From: Negativicutes bacterium
Lineage (GTDB): Bacteria > Bacillota_C > Negativicutes > Sporomusales_B > JARLHX01
Direction: 5' to 3'
Length of the DNA: 64,000 bases
Assembly: GCA_031292015.1 (NCBI GenBank)
Contig: JARLHY010000139.1
Coordinates: 1 to 64,000 of the forward strand
Shown here: positions 15,756 through 24,317 of the stretch, piece after piece
How positions within the stretch are numbered: position 1 is the stretch's first letter
Layout of the letters: each line of letters begins with the position of its first letter
Program-made: the position numbers and the translations under genes
The notes under the pieces: model-generated
Told to the model about the DNA's origin: nothing
Database searches by the model: none
Seen by the model: only the letters and a program-made list of their open reading frames with translations

Positions 15756-16760
15756 ATGGCTGGAGCGGTCGCTGTCAACAAGGAAGCCTGTCTTAACGCT
15801 GTCTATAAGAAGACCGACTGCCGCCGCTGCCGCGAGAGCTGTCCCCAGCAGTGCATCGACGTCGACCTGGAGGTTGACCAAAACCGCTGTAGCGAGTGCG
15901 GGTTGTGTCTGGCGGCCTGTCCGGCCGAGGCGGTCTGGGGGGAGAATTTCTCCTGCGAGACACTGGACAGCCTTGTCGCCGATACCGCGGCACCGCTGAT
16001 CTTAGCCTGCCGCCGCCGCGACGAGATGAGCCCCTGGCCCTGCCTGGGTTTTCTTGACGCCAGACTGCTGCTGGCCCTGGTGGGCAGCGGCAAAGACGGC
16101 CCGCGGCAAGTGGCGGTGGATGACCGGTCCTGTGAGGGCTGTAGGCCGCAGGTCGCGACCTACCTGCGGGAACTGGCGGAGGAGACCTGCGGGCTGCTGT
16201 CGCCGGACGGACCTGCGCTCATCGCCCGGGGCGAGACTGCCGGCAAGGTCGAGCGCCGCGCAAAAACCGTTTCCCGGCGGGACTTTTTTTCCCAACTGCT
16301 GGGAGCGACTCTCGGCACCGTCCGGGAAGTGATGACCGCGGGAATGGTCAGCGGCGAGCCTTTGCCGCGCCGGGCGCTGCTGGAAAAATACGCGGATCGC
16401 CTGAATCTGGCGAACGTTGTGACGACAAAGCTGTTTTACAATATCCGGATCGCCGCCGGCTGCCAGGCCTGCGGGTTCTGCAGCCGAGTTTGCCCGACCA
16501 AGGCGATTACCCTCCAGGACCACGGAGCAACCCTGGATTTTTTCCATGCACCGCAAAAATGCACAGGCTGCGGCGTGTGCGCCGCCCACTGCCCGTCAGG
16601 GGCGCTGTCAGTGGCGGAGGCTCAGCGGCTTGGGGTTTACCATATTGCCACAGTCGAGCTGCCGCGCTGCACGAAATGCGGTCAGCTATACCAGCCGTCC
16701 GGCAATAAGCCGGTGTGTCTGGAGTGTTTGCTCAAACACGATTATCGAGGAATCTACTAA
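15756..16760 (+). CDS. Multi-cluster 4Fe-4S ferredoxin-like protein
   Basis: A 334-residue soluble protein with two ferredoxin modules and extra Cys. The N-terminal module has CRRCRESCPQQC and CSECGLCLAACP; the C-terminal module has CQACGFCSRVCP and CTGCGVCAAHCP, followed by a CTKC...CLEC zinc-ribbon-like end. The middle contains SRRDFFSQLLGATLG, an internal twin-arginine-like string of the type found in NapG/DmsB-like Fe-S proteins, which is not at the N-terminus and so is unlikely to be a signal. It ends 12 bases before nirJ1 and may supply electrons to the radical SAM enzymes (inference). Start: ATG 15756; an open frame reaches back to 15663 across the terminator. Confidence 0.75.
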   Translation: MAGAVAVNKEACLNAVYKKTDCRRCRESCPQQCIDVDLEVDQNRCSECGLCLAACPAEAVWGENFSCETLDSLVADTAAPLILACRRRDEMSPWPCLGFLDARLLLALVGSGKDGPRQVAVDDRSCEGCRPQVATYLRELAEETCGLLSPDGPALIARGETAGKVERRAKTVSRRDFFSQLLGATLGTVREVMTAGMVSGEPLPRRALLEKYADRLNLANVVTTKLFYNIRIAAGCQACGFCSRVCPTKAITLQDHGATLDFFHAPQKCTGCGVCAAHCPSGALSVAEAQRLGVYHIATVELPRCTKCGQLYQPSGNKPVCLECLLKHDYRGIY

Positions 16761-16772
16761 GGAGGCTCTTTC

Positions 16773-17945
16773 ATGATAGGATGCACCAAACTGCTTTGCG
16801 GTACCGCGACGGTTTCCGATATCGTCAAATACGGCCGCAGTTCCCGCGAATTGCCGGCACACATGCTGCAGTTTTCTTCCGACGCCACGCCGATCGTGGT
16901 CTGGAATTCGACCAATCGCTGCAACCTGCGCTGCCAGCACTGCTACATTGAGGCCGAGGACCGCTCGTACGCCGGAGAGTTTACCACCGCCGAGGCCAAG
17001 ACATTTATCGACGATCTGGCGGAAATGAAAGTGCCTGTGCTGTTATTTTCCGGCGGTGAACCGCTGATGCGGCCCGACTTGTTCGAGCTGGGAGCTTACG
17101 CCAAAGAGAAGGGCATCAGGGCGGTGATTTCCACCAACGGCACGCTGATTACCCCGGAAGTTGCCAGGCGGATTCATGATACCGGCTTTCAGTATGTGGG
17201 CGTCAGCCTGGACGGCGACGAGGCGGTGCACGACCATTTCCGGGGCCGCAAGGGCTGTTTCGCCGAGGCCATCGCCGGTATCCGCAATTCCCTGGCTGCC
17301 GGCAACAAGACCGGCATCCGCTTTACGGTGAACAAACTGAACTATCATACCCTGCCGGAAATCCTGGCGGTGGTGGAGCGGGAGAAGATTCCGCGGTTTT
17401 GTATGTATCATCTGGTTTATGCCGGGCGGGGCAAAGAAATGGCTGATCTTGACACCACTGCCGAGCAAAAGCGGCAGACCATCGAACTGTTGATCGAAAA
17501 GACCCAGGATTTTCACCGCCGCGGGGTGGAAGTGGAGATTCTGACCACTGACAACCACGCCGACGGTATCCATATCCTCCAGCACATGGAACAGAACCAG
17601 CCGGAGCGGGTGGCCGAGATCAAAGAACTGCTGGCGATGCACGGCGGCTGTTCGGCCGGCGAAAAAATGGCCAATGTCGACCCTCAGGGCGAGGTACACG
17701 CCTGTCAGTTCTGGGGTCACCGCAGCTTGGGAAATGTGCGGCAGACGCCTTTGAGCGAGATCTGGCAAAAGAGTACAGACGAGTTTTTGCTGAAACTGCG
17801 GGACAAGGCCAGCCATCTGGAGGGCCGCTGCGGCGAATGCCGCTACAAGGAGTTGTGCGGTGGCTGCCGCATCAGGGCTGAGGCCACGTCAGGCAATCTG
17901 TGGGGCGAAGATCCGGCCTGTTATCTTACCGACTGGAAGGAGTAA
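16773..17945 (+). CDS. nirJ1: Radical SAM/SPASM protein, NirJ1-like (alternative haem pathway)
   Basis: A 390-residue radical SAM enzyme with the CxxxCxxC cluster at C50, C54, C57 (CNLRCQHCY), the LLFSGGEPLMRP glycine motif, and a C-terminal SPASM domain with Cys-rich CGECRYKELCGGCR. The N-terminus, gene pairing and overall pattern resemble NirJ1/AhbC-type proteins, which remodel the propionate side chains of sirohaem-derived tetrapyrroles. An AAGGAGG site precedes the ATG. It lies 4 bases before nirJ2, so the two are one transcript. Which step it catalyses is not certain. Confidence 0.75.
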   Translation: MIGCTKLLCGTATVSDIVKYGRSSRELPAHMLQFSSDATPIVVWNSTNRCNLRCQHCYIEAEDRSYAGEFTTAEAKTFIDDLAEMKVPVLLFSGGEPLMRPDLFELGAYAKEKGIRAVISTNGTLITPEVARRIHDTGFQYVGVSLDGDEAVHDHFRGRKGCFAEAIAGIRNSLAAGNKTGIRFTVNKLNYHTLPEILAVVEREKIPRFCMYHLVYAGRGKEMADLDTTAEQKRQTIELLIEKTQDFHRRGVEVEILTTDNHADGIHILQHMEQNQPERVAEIKELLAMHGGCSAGEKMANVDPQGEVHACQFWGHRSLGNVRQTPLSEIWQKSTDEFLLKLRDKASHLEGRCGECRYKELCGGCRIRAEATSGNLWGEDPACYLTDWKE

Positions 17946-17949
17946 GGCG

Positions 17950-18933
17950 ATGATCATCTCCTGGAATACCACCCAGGCCTGCAATATCAGCTGCGTTCAC
18001 TGCTACCGCGACGCCGGCGCCCAGCGGGCCGACGAGCTGGACACCGCCGAAGGCAAGAAACTGTTGACCGAGATTGCCCGGGCTGGTTTCAAGATCATGA
18101 TCCTCAGCGGCGGCGAGCCGCTGCTGAGGCCGGATATTTACGAACTCATCGCTCATGCCAAAAGCAGCGGGATGCGTCCGGTGCTTGGCACCAACGGAAT
18201 GCTGATTACCCCGGCAGTCGCGGCACGACTGAAGGAAGCGGGGCTGGCCTGCGCCGGCATCAGTCTCGACAGCCGGGATAAGGCCAAACACGACTGGTTC
18301 CGCGGCTGTGAAGGCGCCTGGGAGGAAACCCTGCGCGGCATGGAGGCCTGCCGCACCGCCGGTTTGCCTTTTCAGATCCATACCACGGTGATGAACTGGA
18401 ACGAAGAGGAGATCACCGCTATTACCGATTTTGCGGTGGAGCTCGGGGCGCGGGCCCATCATATTTTCTTTCTGGTTCCCGCCGGCCGGGGCAAGGATAT
18501 CGAGGAAACCACCCTGAAGGCCGCTCAGTATGAGGCCCTGCTGACAAGGATACTGGACAAGCAGGCCCAGGTGCCGATTGAACTCAAGCCGACCTGCGCG
18601 CCGCAGTTTATGCGCATCGCCAAACAACGCAACATGGCGATGCGGTTCACGAAGGGCTGTCTGGCGGCGACCTCCTACTGCGTCGTGCTTCCGGGCGGCG
18701 ATGTCCAGCCCTGCCCCTATCTGCCGCTGAAAGCCGGCAATGTGCGCCAGACACCGTTTGACGTGATCTGGCGGGATAGCCAGCTATTCAACGAATTTCG
18801 TACCCAGCCCCTCAAAGGAGGCTGCGGTCGGTGCGGCTATGACGATATCTGCGGCGGCTGCCGGGCCCGGGCCTATTACTACGCCGACGGGGACTACCTG
18901 GCCGAGGAGCCTTGGTGTGACTGCGGGCGCTGA
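17950..18933 (+). CDS. nirJ2: Radical SAM/SPASM protein, NirJ2-like (AhbD/haem synthase relative)
   Basis: A 327-residue radical SAM enzyme with C11, C15, C18 (CNISCVHCY), ILSGGEPLLRP, and a SPASM end with CLAATSYCVVLPGGDVQPC and CGRCGYDDICGGCRA. This pattern fits NirJ2/AhbD, which in the sirohaem route converts iron-coproporphyrin to haem b. ATG 17950 follows GGAGTAAGGCG; the longer frame from 17860 lies in nirJ1. Haem from this route could serve the hydrogenase cytochrome b downstream (inference). Confidence 0.75.
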   Translation: MIISWNTTQACNISCVHCYRDAGAQRADELDTAEGKKLLTEIARAGFKIMILSGGEPLLRPDIYELIAHAKSSGMRPVLGTNGMLITPAVAARLKEAGLACAGISLDSRDKAKHDWFRGCEGAWEETLRGMEACRTAGLPFQIHTTVMNWNEEEITAITDFAVELGARAHHIFFLVPAGRGKDIEETTLKAAQYEALLTRILDKQAQVPIELKPTCAPQFMRIAKQRNMAMRFTKGCLAATSYCVVLPGGDVQPCPYLPLKAGNVRQTPFDVIWRDSQLFNEFRTQPLKGGCGRCGYDDICGGCRARAYYYADGDYLAEEPWCDCGR

Positions 18934-18961
18934 GAATTATAATACCTGACAAGCTTTGCGA

Positions 18962-19004
18962 GGGAGAAACGACCGCCCGGGTCGGAGTTCTCCCTTTTGT
19001 TTTG
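18962..19004 (+). terminator. Rho-independent terminator after nirJ2
   Basis: GGGAGAA-ac-GACC pairs with GGTC-ggag-TTCTCCC, followed by TTTTGTTTT. The remaining 300 bases to the hydrogenase genes hold a weak promoter candidate and the ribosome site, nothing else I can name. Confidence 0.85.
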
Positions 19005-19170
19005 TCCTCTTTGCTGACAGGTTGGGCGGGGTTCGCGGTTATAGAAGTTTCCACTGCTGGAATAATCAAGAGTTAGCGGTCAAGCTATCCAATCCGTCAG
19101 CATCGATCGAATTGGTTTAATTAACAAGAACCGCGGCAGATGGAAACTAATCTTAGGTTTTTACTGGAAA

Positions 19171-19200
19171 TTGCTAATTGTGAAAAGTGAAACGTACTAT
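19171..19200 (+). promoter_or_regulatory. Candidate promoter of the hydrogenase operon
   Basis: TTGCTA, 18-base spacer, TACTAT, about 110 bases before the first gene. The -35 box is poor, so an activator may be needed. Confidence 0.3.
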
Positions 19201-19311
19201 ATTGCGGAATAATTATTCCTTATCGACAGGGATTGGCGGACGATTTAGCGAATCATCATTAAAAACGGGGTCTACAGATAAATTAGAGGTCAACGGGAGG
19301 AAGGGGTGCTT

Positions 19312-20415
19312 ATGGATAACAGGGGTTCGCTTTGGGAGTTGTTTCAAAAAAGGGGCCTTAGCCGCCGGTCTTTTCTAAAAACATGCGTAACAGTCACCGG
19401 GCTTTTGGGGTTGTCGCCGGTTATGGTGCCGGAGGTGGTGGCGGCAGCGGAAACCAAGGCGCTGCCTGTGGTTATCTGGCTGCATGGCCATGAATGCACA
19501 GGCTGTGACGAGTCGTTCATCCGGTCGCAGTCGCCGGTAGCCTCGGATGTGGTGCTGAACATGATTGCCCTGGAGTATTCCGACACCCTGGCCGCCGCGG
19601 CCGGTGAACCTTTCGAGCACCATCTGAAGGAAGTCATGCAAAAATACGCCGGTCAGTACATTTTAGCTGTCGAGGGCGGGGTCCCGATAGCAGAGAACGG
19701 CATTCACTGCATGGTGGGCGGCAGGCCTTATGTTACGGTGCTGAAAGAAGCTGCCCAGGGCGCCGCCGCGATTATCGAGTACGGATCCTGCGCGGCCTGG
19801 GGCGGGATTCAGGCGGCAAAACCCAATCCCACCAAGTCGGTGGCGGTGAGCGACGTGGTCAGCGGCAAACCGATCATCAAAGTGCCGGGCTGTCCGCCGA
19901 TTCCGGAAGTCATGACCGCCGTGGTGATGCACTATGCACTGTTCGGTCAGATCCCGCCGCTGGACGGCCAGAACCGGCCGAAACAGTTTTTTGGCAATCG
20001 CATTCATGATACTTGTTATCGCCGGCCTTTTTTCGACTCGGGAATGTTCGTCGAGCGGTTCGATGACGCCGGGTCCAAAGCCGGCTGGTGCCTCTATAAA
20101 GTGGGGTGCCGGGGTCCTGAGTCGTATAATTCCTGCGGCAACATGCGCTGGTGGAACGGCCTGTCTTATCCGATTCAGTCAGGTGCGCCCTGTATCGGCT
20201 GCAGTAATAATAACTTCTGGGATAACGATCCTCTCTATATGCGTCTGCCGAATATTCCCGTGCCGGGCACCGTTGCCGACGCCGACAAGATCGGCGCCAT
20301 CGCGGCCGGTGCGGCTGTTGCCGGCGTCGTGGCCCATGGCGCCATGTCGGTAGTCCAAAAGAACAAGCGGCAGGCCAAGGAACAAGAAGATAGCGTGAGG
20401 AGGCCTCAGGCATGA
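19312..20415 (+). CDS. hyaA: [NiFe] hydrogenase small subunit, Tat-exported and membrane-anchored
   Basis: A 367-residue group 1 hydrogenase small subunit. The twin-arginine signal is SRRSFLK (17-23) followed by a hydrophobic stretch. Proximal-cluster cysteines start at C62 and C65 (HECTGCDES); distal and medial cluster ligands are in HDTCYRRP, GWCLYKVGC, GAPCIGC. The glycine in CTGC is the standard form, not the extra-Cys form of O2-tolerant enzymes. A C-terminal helix (about 325-345) anchors it to the membrane. ATG 19312 fits the GGGAGGAAGG site; GTG 19306 is an alternative. Overlaps the large-subunit gene by four bases. Confidence 0.95.
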   Translation: MDNRGSLWELFQKRGLSRRSFLKTCVTVTGLLGLSPVMVPEVVAAAETKALPVVIWLHGHECTGCDESFIRSQSPVASDVVLNMIALEYSDTLAAAAGEPFEHHLKEVMQKYAGQYILAVEGGVPIAENGIHCMVGGRPYVTVLKEAAQGAAAIIEYGSCAAWGGIQAAKPNPTKSVAVSDVVSGKPIIKVPGCPPIPEVMTAVVMHYALFGQIPPLDGQNRPKQFFGNRIHDTCYRRPFFDSGMFVERFDDAGSKAGWCLYKVGCRGPESYNSCGNMRWWNGLSYPIQSGAPCIGCSNNNFWDNDPLYMRLPNIPVPGTVADADKIGAIAAGAAVAGVVAHGAMSVVQKNKRQAKEQEDSVRRPQA

Positions 20416-22310
20416 AGAGGATTGTAGTCGATCCCGTAACCCGGATTGAAGGGCATTTACGGCTGGAACTTAAATTGGATGAAACCACCGGCAAGGTGCA
20501 GGACGCTGTTTCCAGCGGCACTGCCTGGCGTGGTATCGAACTCATTGTCAAGGATCGCGACCCGCGGGACGCCTGGGCTTTTGTCCAGCGGATATGCGGT
20601 GTCTGCACGACGGTGCACGCCCTGGCGTCGCTCCGGGCGGTGGAAGACGCCCTGGGAATCCAAATCCCGAAAAACGCTAATTACATTCGCAATATTATGG
20701 CCGCGAGCCAGAATGTTCATGACCATCTGGTTCATTTCTATCATCTTCACGCCCTGGACTGGGTCAGCCCGGTAGAGGCTCTGAAGGCCGATCCGGCCGC
20801 CACCGCCAGCCTGCAGAACACGGTGCTGGAAAAGTACCGGCTGCCGCTTTCCGGGCCGGCGGACTTCGATTTCGACGCCTATCCCAAGGATTTTCCCAAG
20901 GCGACCACTCTGTATTTCAAAGCAGTGCAGGACAAGGTCAAAAAGATCGTCGAAAGCGGCCAGTTGGGTATTTTTGCCGGTCAGTGGTGGGATCATCCCG
21001 ACTATCAGCTGCTGCCGCCGGAAGTGCATCTGATGGCGGTGGCCCACTATCTCAACATGCTTGACAGGCAGCGGGACGTGGTGGTGCCGCACATCATCTT
21101 CGGCGGCAAAAATCCCCACCCGCACTATCTTGTCGGGGGAATGCCCTGCTCCATCTCAATGAACGACATGAACGCCCCGATCAACAGCGAGCGGCTGGCG
21201 GCGGTGGATGCCGCGATCAGTATGACCCTCAACCTTGTCAACTATTTCTATCTGCCTGACCTGCTGGCCATCGGCGGGATCTATGTCGGCAAGGGCTATG
21301 TCGACGGCGGCGGTCTGGCCAAGGAAAGGGTGCTGGGCTACGGCGACTTCCCTGAGGAAACCTACAGCGGCATCGCCAACGGCGATTTCCACAAGAATCT
21401 GCTGCTCAGAAGCAACGGCGTGGTGGAAAACTTCGCCAAGGGATTGAACGAAGCTGTATTTTATAACCTGGAAGGCAAGGATTACGCCGATCCGTCGGTT
21501 ATTTCCGAAGGGGTCGAGCATTCCTGGTATAGTTATCCCGAAGCGGGGAAAGATATCCACCCATGGGACGGGGTCACCAAACCGCAGTTTACCGGGCCCA
21601 AGGAAGGCGACAAGGCCAACTGGAAATTCCTGGACGAGGAAGGCAAATACTCCTGGCTCAAGACCCCGAAATGGCGGGGCAAGATGGCGGAAGTCGGCCC
21701 GTTGGCCCGCTATATCATCATCTATACCAAAGTCAAGAAGGGCGTCCTGTCGCAGCCTACCTGGGCGGAGCAAATGGTGGTCGACCAGATCGAGGCTGTT
21801 TCCAAGGTCCTGGGTCTGCCGCCGGAAGTATGGCTGCCGACAATGGTGGGCCGGACCGCGGTCCGCGGACTGGAAGCCCAGCTTTACGCTTATATCAGCA
21901 AATACTATTTCGACAAGCTGGTCAAAAACATCCGCAACGGCGACACCACTGTGGCCAATACGGCCAAATGGGATCCAGCCAGTTGGCCGAAAGAGGCCAA
22001 AGGCGTCGGCCTGCACGAAGCGCCCCGGGGGGCTCTCGGCCACTGGGTGGTGATCAAGGACGGCAAGATTGCCAACTACCAGGCGGTGGTGCCTTCCACC
22101 TGGAACGCTTGCCCCCGCGACAGCAAAGCAGGCTACGGCGCTTACGAGGCCAGCATGATCGACACCAAAGTCAAGATTGCCGAAAAGCCCATCGAAGCGC
22201 TGAAGGTCATCCGTTCCTTCGACCCGTGCCTGGCCTGCTCGACTCATCTGTTTGACGCCGAAGGCAAACCGCTGGGTGTCGTTCATACCGATCCCTACTA
22301 CAAGGGTTAG
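20412..22310 (+). CDS. hyaB: [NiFe] hydrogenase large subunit
   Basis: A 632-residue catalytic subunit. The NiFe ligands are C62 and C65 (RICGVC) and C606 and C609 (DPCLAC). After H612 a 20-residue tail remains, which a specific protease removes once nickel is inserted; that protease is encoded two genes downstream. It oxidises H2 on the outer face of the inner membrane after co-export with the small subunit. Coupled to hyaA by an ATGA overlap. No selenocysteine codon at the usual fourth ligand position. Confidence 0.95.
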   Translation: MKRIVVDPVTRIEGHLRLELKLDETTGKVQDAVSSGTAWRGIELIVKDRDPRDAWAFVQRICGVCTTVHALASLRAVEDALGIQIPKNANYIRNIMAASQNVHDHLVHFYHLHALDWVSPVEALKADPAATASLQNTVLEKYRLPLSGPADFDFDAYPKDFPKATTLYFKAVQDKVKKIVESGQLGIFAGQWWDHPDYQLLPPEVHLMAVAHYLNMLDRQRDVVVPHIIFGGKNPHPHYLVGGMPCSISMNDMNAPINSERLAAVDAAISMTLNLVNYFYLPDLLAIGGIYVGKGYVDGGGLAKERVLGYGDFPEETYSGIANGDFHKNLLLRSNGVVENFAKGLNEAVFYNLEGKDYADPSVISEGVEHSWYSYPEAGKDIHPWDGVTKPQFTGPKEGDKANWKFLDEEGKYSWLKTPKWRGKMAEVGPLARYIIIYTKVKKGVLSQPTWAEQMVVDQIEAVSKVLGLPPEVWLPTMVGRTAVRGLEAQLYAYISKYYFDKLVKNIRNGDTTVANTAKWDPASWPKEAKGVGLHEAPRGALGHWVVIKDGKIANYQAVVPSTWNACPRDSKAGYGAYEASMIDTKVKIAEKPIEALKVIRSFDPCLACSTHLFDAEGKPLGVVHTDPYYKG

Positions 22311-22322
22311 GGGGGGCTGGCG

Positions 22323-23069
22323 ATGAATGAAGGTCATATGAAGGAATACTACGTGTTCAGCCCGTTCTTGCGGATTTTCCACTGGATCATGGTTGGGTCC
22401 ATCACCTTACTGTTTCTCACCGGCCTGTACATCGGCGATCCGTTCTTCATCGGCAGCCAGGGCCTGGAGCCGACCTTTGCGATCAAGGAACGGCTGTCGA
22501 TGTCCACCATCCGTTTTTTCCATTTTGGCGCGGCGTTTATCTTCATAGCGTCGTTTATCCTGCGGCTGTACGGGTTTTTTATCAACAAAGGCGACCGCCT
22601 TTTCCCCCGCTTCTGGACCGGGGACTACTGGAGCGGAACCATGGAAATGAGCCTTCACTACGGATTTATGCGCTCCCGCCACCGGCCGTATCTGCGCAAT
22701 CCCCTGGCCCGCACCTCTTATCTGGGCCTGTATACCATGGTGGCTGTCGAAGCGGTTACCGGCCTGGCAATGTACTATAAGATCAACCCCAATGGCTGGG
22801 GAGCCAAGTTTTTCGGCCCAGTTAATGCTCTGCTTGTGGACGAATATAATGTACACCTTGTTCATCACTATGTCGCCTGGCTGATCGTCCTGTTTGTCAT
22901 CGGCCATGTGTACATGACCATCCGCGCCGATTTCATGGAACGAGAAGGCGAGATTTCCAGCATGTTTTCCGGAGTGAAGTTTTTGGCCCACGAACCTGTT
23001 GATCTAGGAGATATAAGCGATGAAGCAGATCACCGTGCTGGGCATCGGCAACATTCTATTACAGGATGA
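22323..23069 (+). CDS. hyaC: Hydrogenase b-type cytochrome subunit
   Basis: A 248-residue membrane protein with four or five helices and the paired His residues of HyaC/HydC cytochromes (FHWIMVG, FHFGAAF, VHHYVAW). It carries haem b and passes electrons from the small subunit to menaquinone. The gene sits between the large subunit and the maturation protease and overlaps the latter by 50 bases. The C-terminal 30 residues are polar and cytoplasmic. Confidence 0.9.
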   Translation: MNEGHMKEYYVFSPFLRIFHWIMVGSITLLFLTGLYIGDPFFIGSQGLEPTFAIKERLSMSTIRFFHFGAAFIFIASFILRLYGFFINKGDRLFPRFWTGDYWSGTMEMSLHYGFMRSRHRPYLRNPLARTSYLGLYTMVAVEAVTGLAMYYKINPNGWGAKFFGPVNALLVDEYNVHLVHHYVAWLIVLFVIGHVYMTIRADFMEREGEISSMFSGVKFLAHEPVDLGDISDEADHRAGHRQHSITG

Positions 23070-23502
23070 AGGCTTTGGTGTCAGGATTATTGAAGAACTG
23101 CAGCGCCGGTACCGTTTTCCCGAGGCCGTCCAGGTGCTGGACGGCGGTACGCTGGGGATGGATCTGTTGCGGTTTATCGGCGGCAGTGAAAAGCTCCTGG
23201 TGGTGGACGCCATCGCCGGCGGAGGACCGCCGGGCAGCTTTTACCACCTGGCCGGCGACGACGTGAAAGTCTATTTCAGCGAGAAGGTTTCGCTGCATGA
23301 ACTGGGCATCAGGGACGTTCTGGCCGCGCTGGAGGTGCTGGGCCAACCGGTGGCCGAGGTTGTGGTGCTGGGGGTCGAACCCGCGGTGCTGGATCTGGGT
23401 CTGGAGCTCACGCCGGTGGTGGCCGCGGCGGTCGACGAGACGGTGGCGGCGGTGCTTGCCCAGCTCAAGGACTGGCGAGTGGAGGTGGCAGCTGATGCCT
23501 GA
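23020..23502 (+). CDS. hyaD: Hydrogenase maturation endopeptidase
   Basis: A 160-residue HyaD/HybD-family protease. The nickel-sensing residues align as E17 (LLQDEGFG), D63 (VVDAIAGG) and H93 (SLHELGI), nearly the numbering of HybD. It removes the C-terminal tail of the large subunit. The start at 23020 lies inside hyaC, after GGAGATATAAGCG. It overlaps the next gene by eight bases. Confidence 0.9.
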   Translation: MKQITVLGIGNILLQDEGFGVRIIEELQRRYRFPEAVQVLDGGTLGMDLLRFIGGSEKLLVVDAIAGGGPPGSFYHLAGDDVKVYFSEKVSLHELGIRDVLAALEVLGQPVAEVVVLGVEPAVLDLGLELTPVVAAAVDETVAAVLAQLKDWRVEVAADA

Positions 23503-23893
23503 AAGCGAGGCGACGTTCTCCGCTAAAGCCAGGGCCGTCCTGGCTGAAATCGCTGCGGCTGTCGAGCGTCTGAGGATGAGCGGCGAGCGGTGGGTTATCT
23601 TTATCAACCGGATGGCCCTCAGCCAGGAGGAACGCCAGATGATCCGCGACTTCCTTGGCGAGGGATCGGTCCGCATCCAGCTGGAAAATACCGCTGAACC
23701 TACCGAATGGCTGGAAAGCGGCGTCAGCGGCGTCTGGTACGGCGTATTTTACGATCAGTCCAAGAATCCGCTGCTGGAGACCATTGAGGTGGCTCTTTTT
23801 CCCCAGGTGGCGGCGGTACAGCCTGAGGATCTCGGACTGGGTCTCATCGACCTGAAGCGGCGACTGGCCGAGACAGAGGAAAGCGGGGGCTGA
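23495..23893 (+). CDS. HupH/HyaF C-terminal-domain hydrogenase maturation protein
   Basis: A 132-residue protein matching the HupH_C domain: WVIFINRMALSQEER near residue 33, SGVWYGVFYD near 80 and EVALFPQVAAVQPED near 97. In HyaF and HupH this domain is the second half of a longer protein; here it stands alone. It is thought to help small-subunit or Fe-S maturation before Tat export. ATG 23495 follows GGAGGTGGCAGCTG. Confidence 0.75.
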   Translation: MPESEATFSAKARAVLAEIAAAVERLRMSGERWVIFINRMALSQEERQMIRDFLGEGSVRIQLENTAEPTEWLESGVSGVWYGVFYDQSKNPLLETIEVALFPQVAAVQPEDLGLGLIDLKRRLAETEESGG

Positions 23894-23895
23894 CG

Positions 23896-24183
23896 ATGGA
23901 TATCCGGGTCAGTGAACGGGCGCAGCAGTACCTCAGCGCCAGGGGCGGCGCGGTCTACCTGTGGCAGGGCCGCCGGATGTCAGTGTGCTGAGGGCGGGTC
24001 AACCTAGGCCCGTCCGTGCGACTGGGCATTCCAAAAAACATCCAGGACTACGAGCTGAAGGTGATCGACGGCATCCAGGTCTATCTGCCGCCGGACTTTG
24101 ACCCGCCTTTTGCGCTGACCATCAATATCCACAGCCTTTTCGGCTTCAAGACGCTGAATGTCGACGGCTGGAAGGTGATTTAA
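23896..24183 (+). CDS. CC/Se-motif (HesB-like) selenoprotein with in-frame TGA
   Basis: A 95-residue protein if TGA at 23989-23991 (codon 32) is read as selenocysteine. The frame before it (MDIRVSERAQQYLSARGG) and after it (GRVNLGPSVRLGIP, ending TLNVDGWKVI) shows the same codon style, has no other stop, and ends at TAA 24181. The context is SVC-U-G: a Cys-Sec pair where homologues would have Cys-Cys. I know this as the CC/Se-motif, HesB-related family. It starts two bases after the HupH-type gene, so it belongs to the hydrogenase operon. The alternatives are a pseudogene or a 31-residue truncated product. Confidence 0.75.
23992..24015 (+). promoter_or_regulatory. Candidate bacterial SECIS hairpin
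   Basis: Directly after the TGA, GGGCGGGTC pairs fully with GGCCCGTCC (two G-U pairs allowed) around the loop AACCTA. It lies inside the coding frame, as bacterial SECIS elements do. It begins closer to the TGA than the classical fdhF element, so the exact form is unverified. Confidence 0.55.
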
Positions 24184-24277
24184 GAGGACCGGCTTAATGA
24201 AAGGCTGACAATCTAGCCTCAGTTTCTTCGTAAGGGATGCGGTTATTTGCTAGATGAATCGGCAGAGCAACTATCCA

Positions 24278-24317
24278 CTGGGCCTCCGGGATGTTTCCGG
24301 CGGCCCGGTTTTTTTAT
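24278..24317 (+). terminator. Rho-independent terminator of the hydrogenase operon
   Basis: GGGCC-t-CCGG and CCGG-c-GGCCC with a seven-base T run; it is 95 bases after the selenoprotein stop. Confidence 0.85.

Noticed and set aside
21156..22382. 408-residue minus-strand frame opposite the hydrogenase large subunit
   Set aside because: Antisense shadow caused by codon bias; the plus strand has all NiFe ligands and operon context.
23896..23991. Reading the TGA at 23989 as a normal stop giving a 31-residue protein
   Set aside because: The frame continues with good coding character for 64 more codons and a hairpin follows the TGA; selenocysteine is the simpler explanation.
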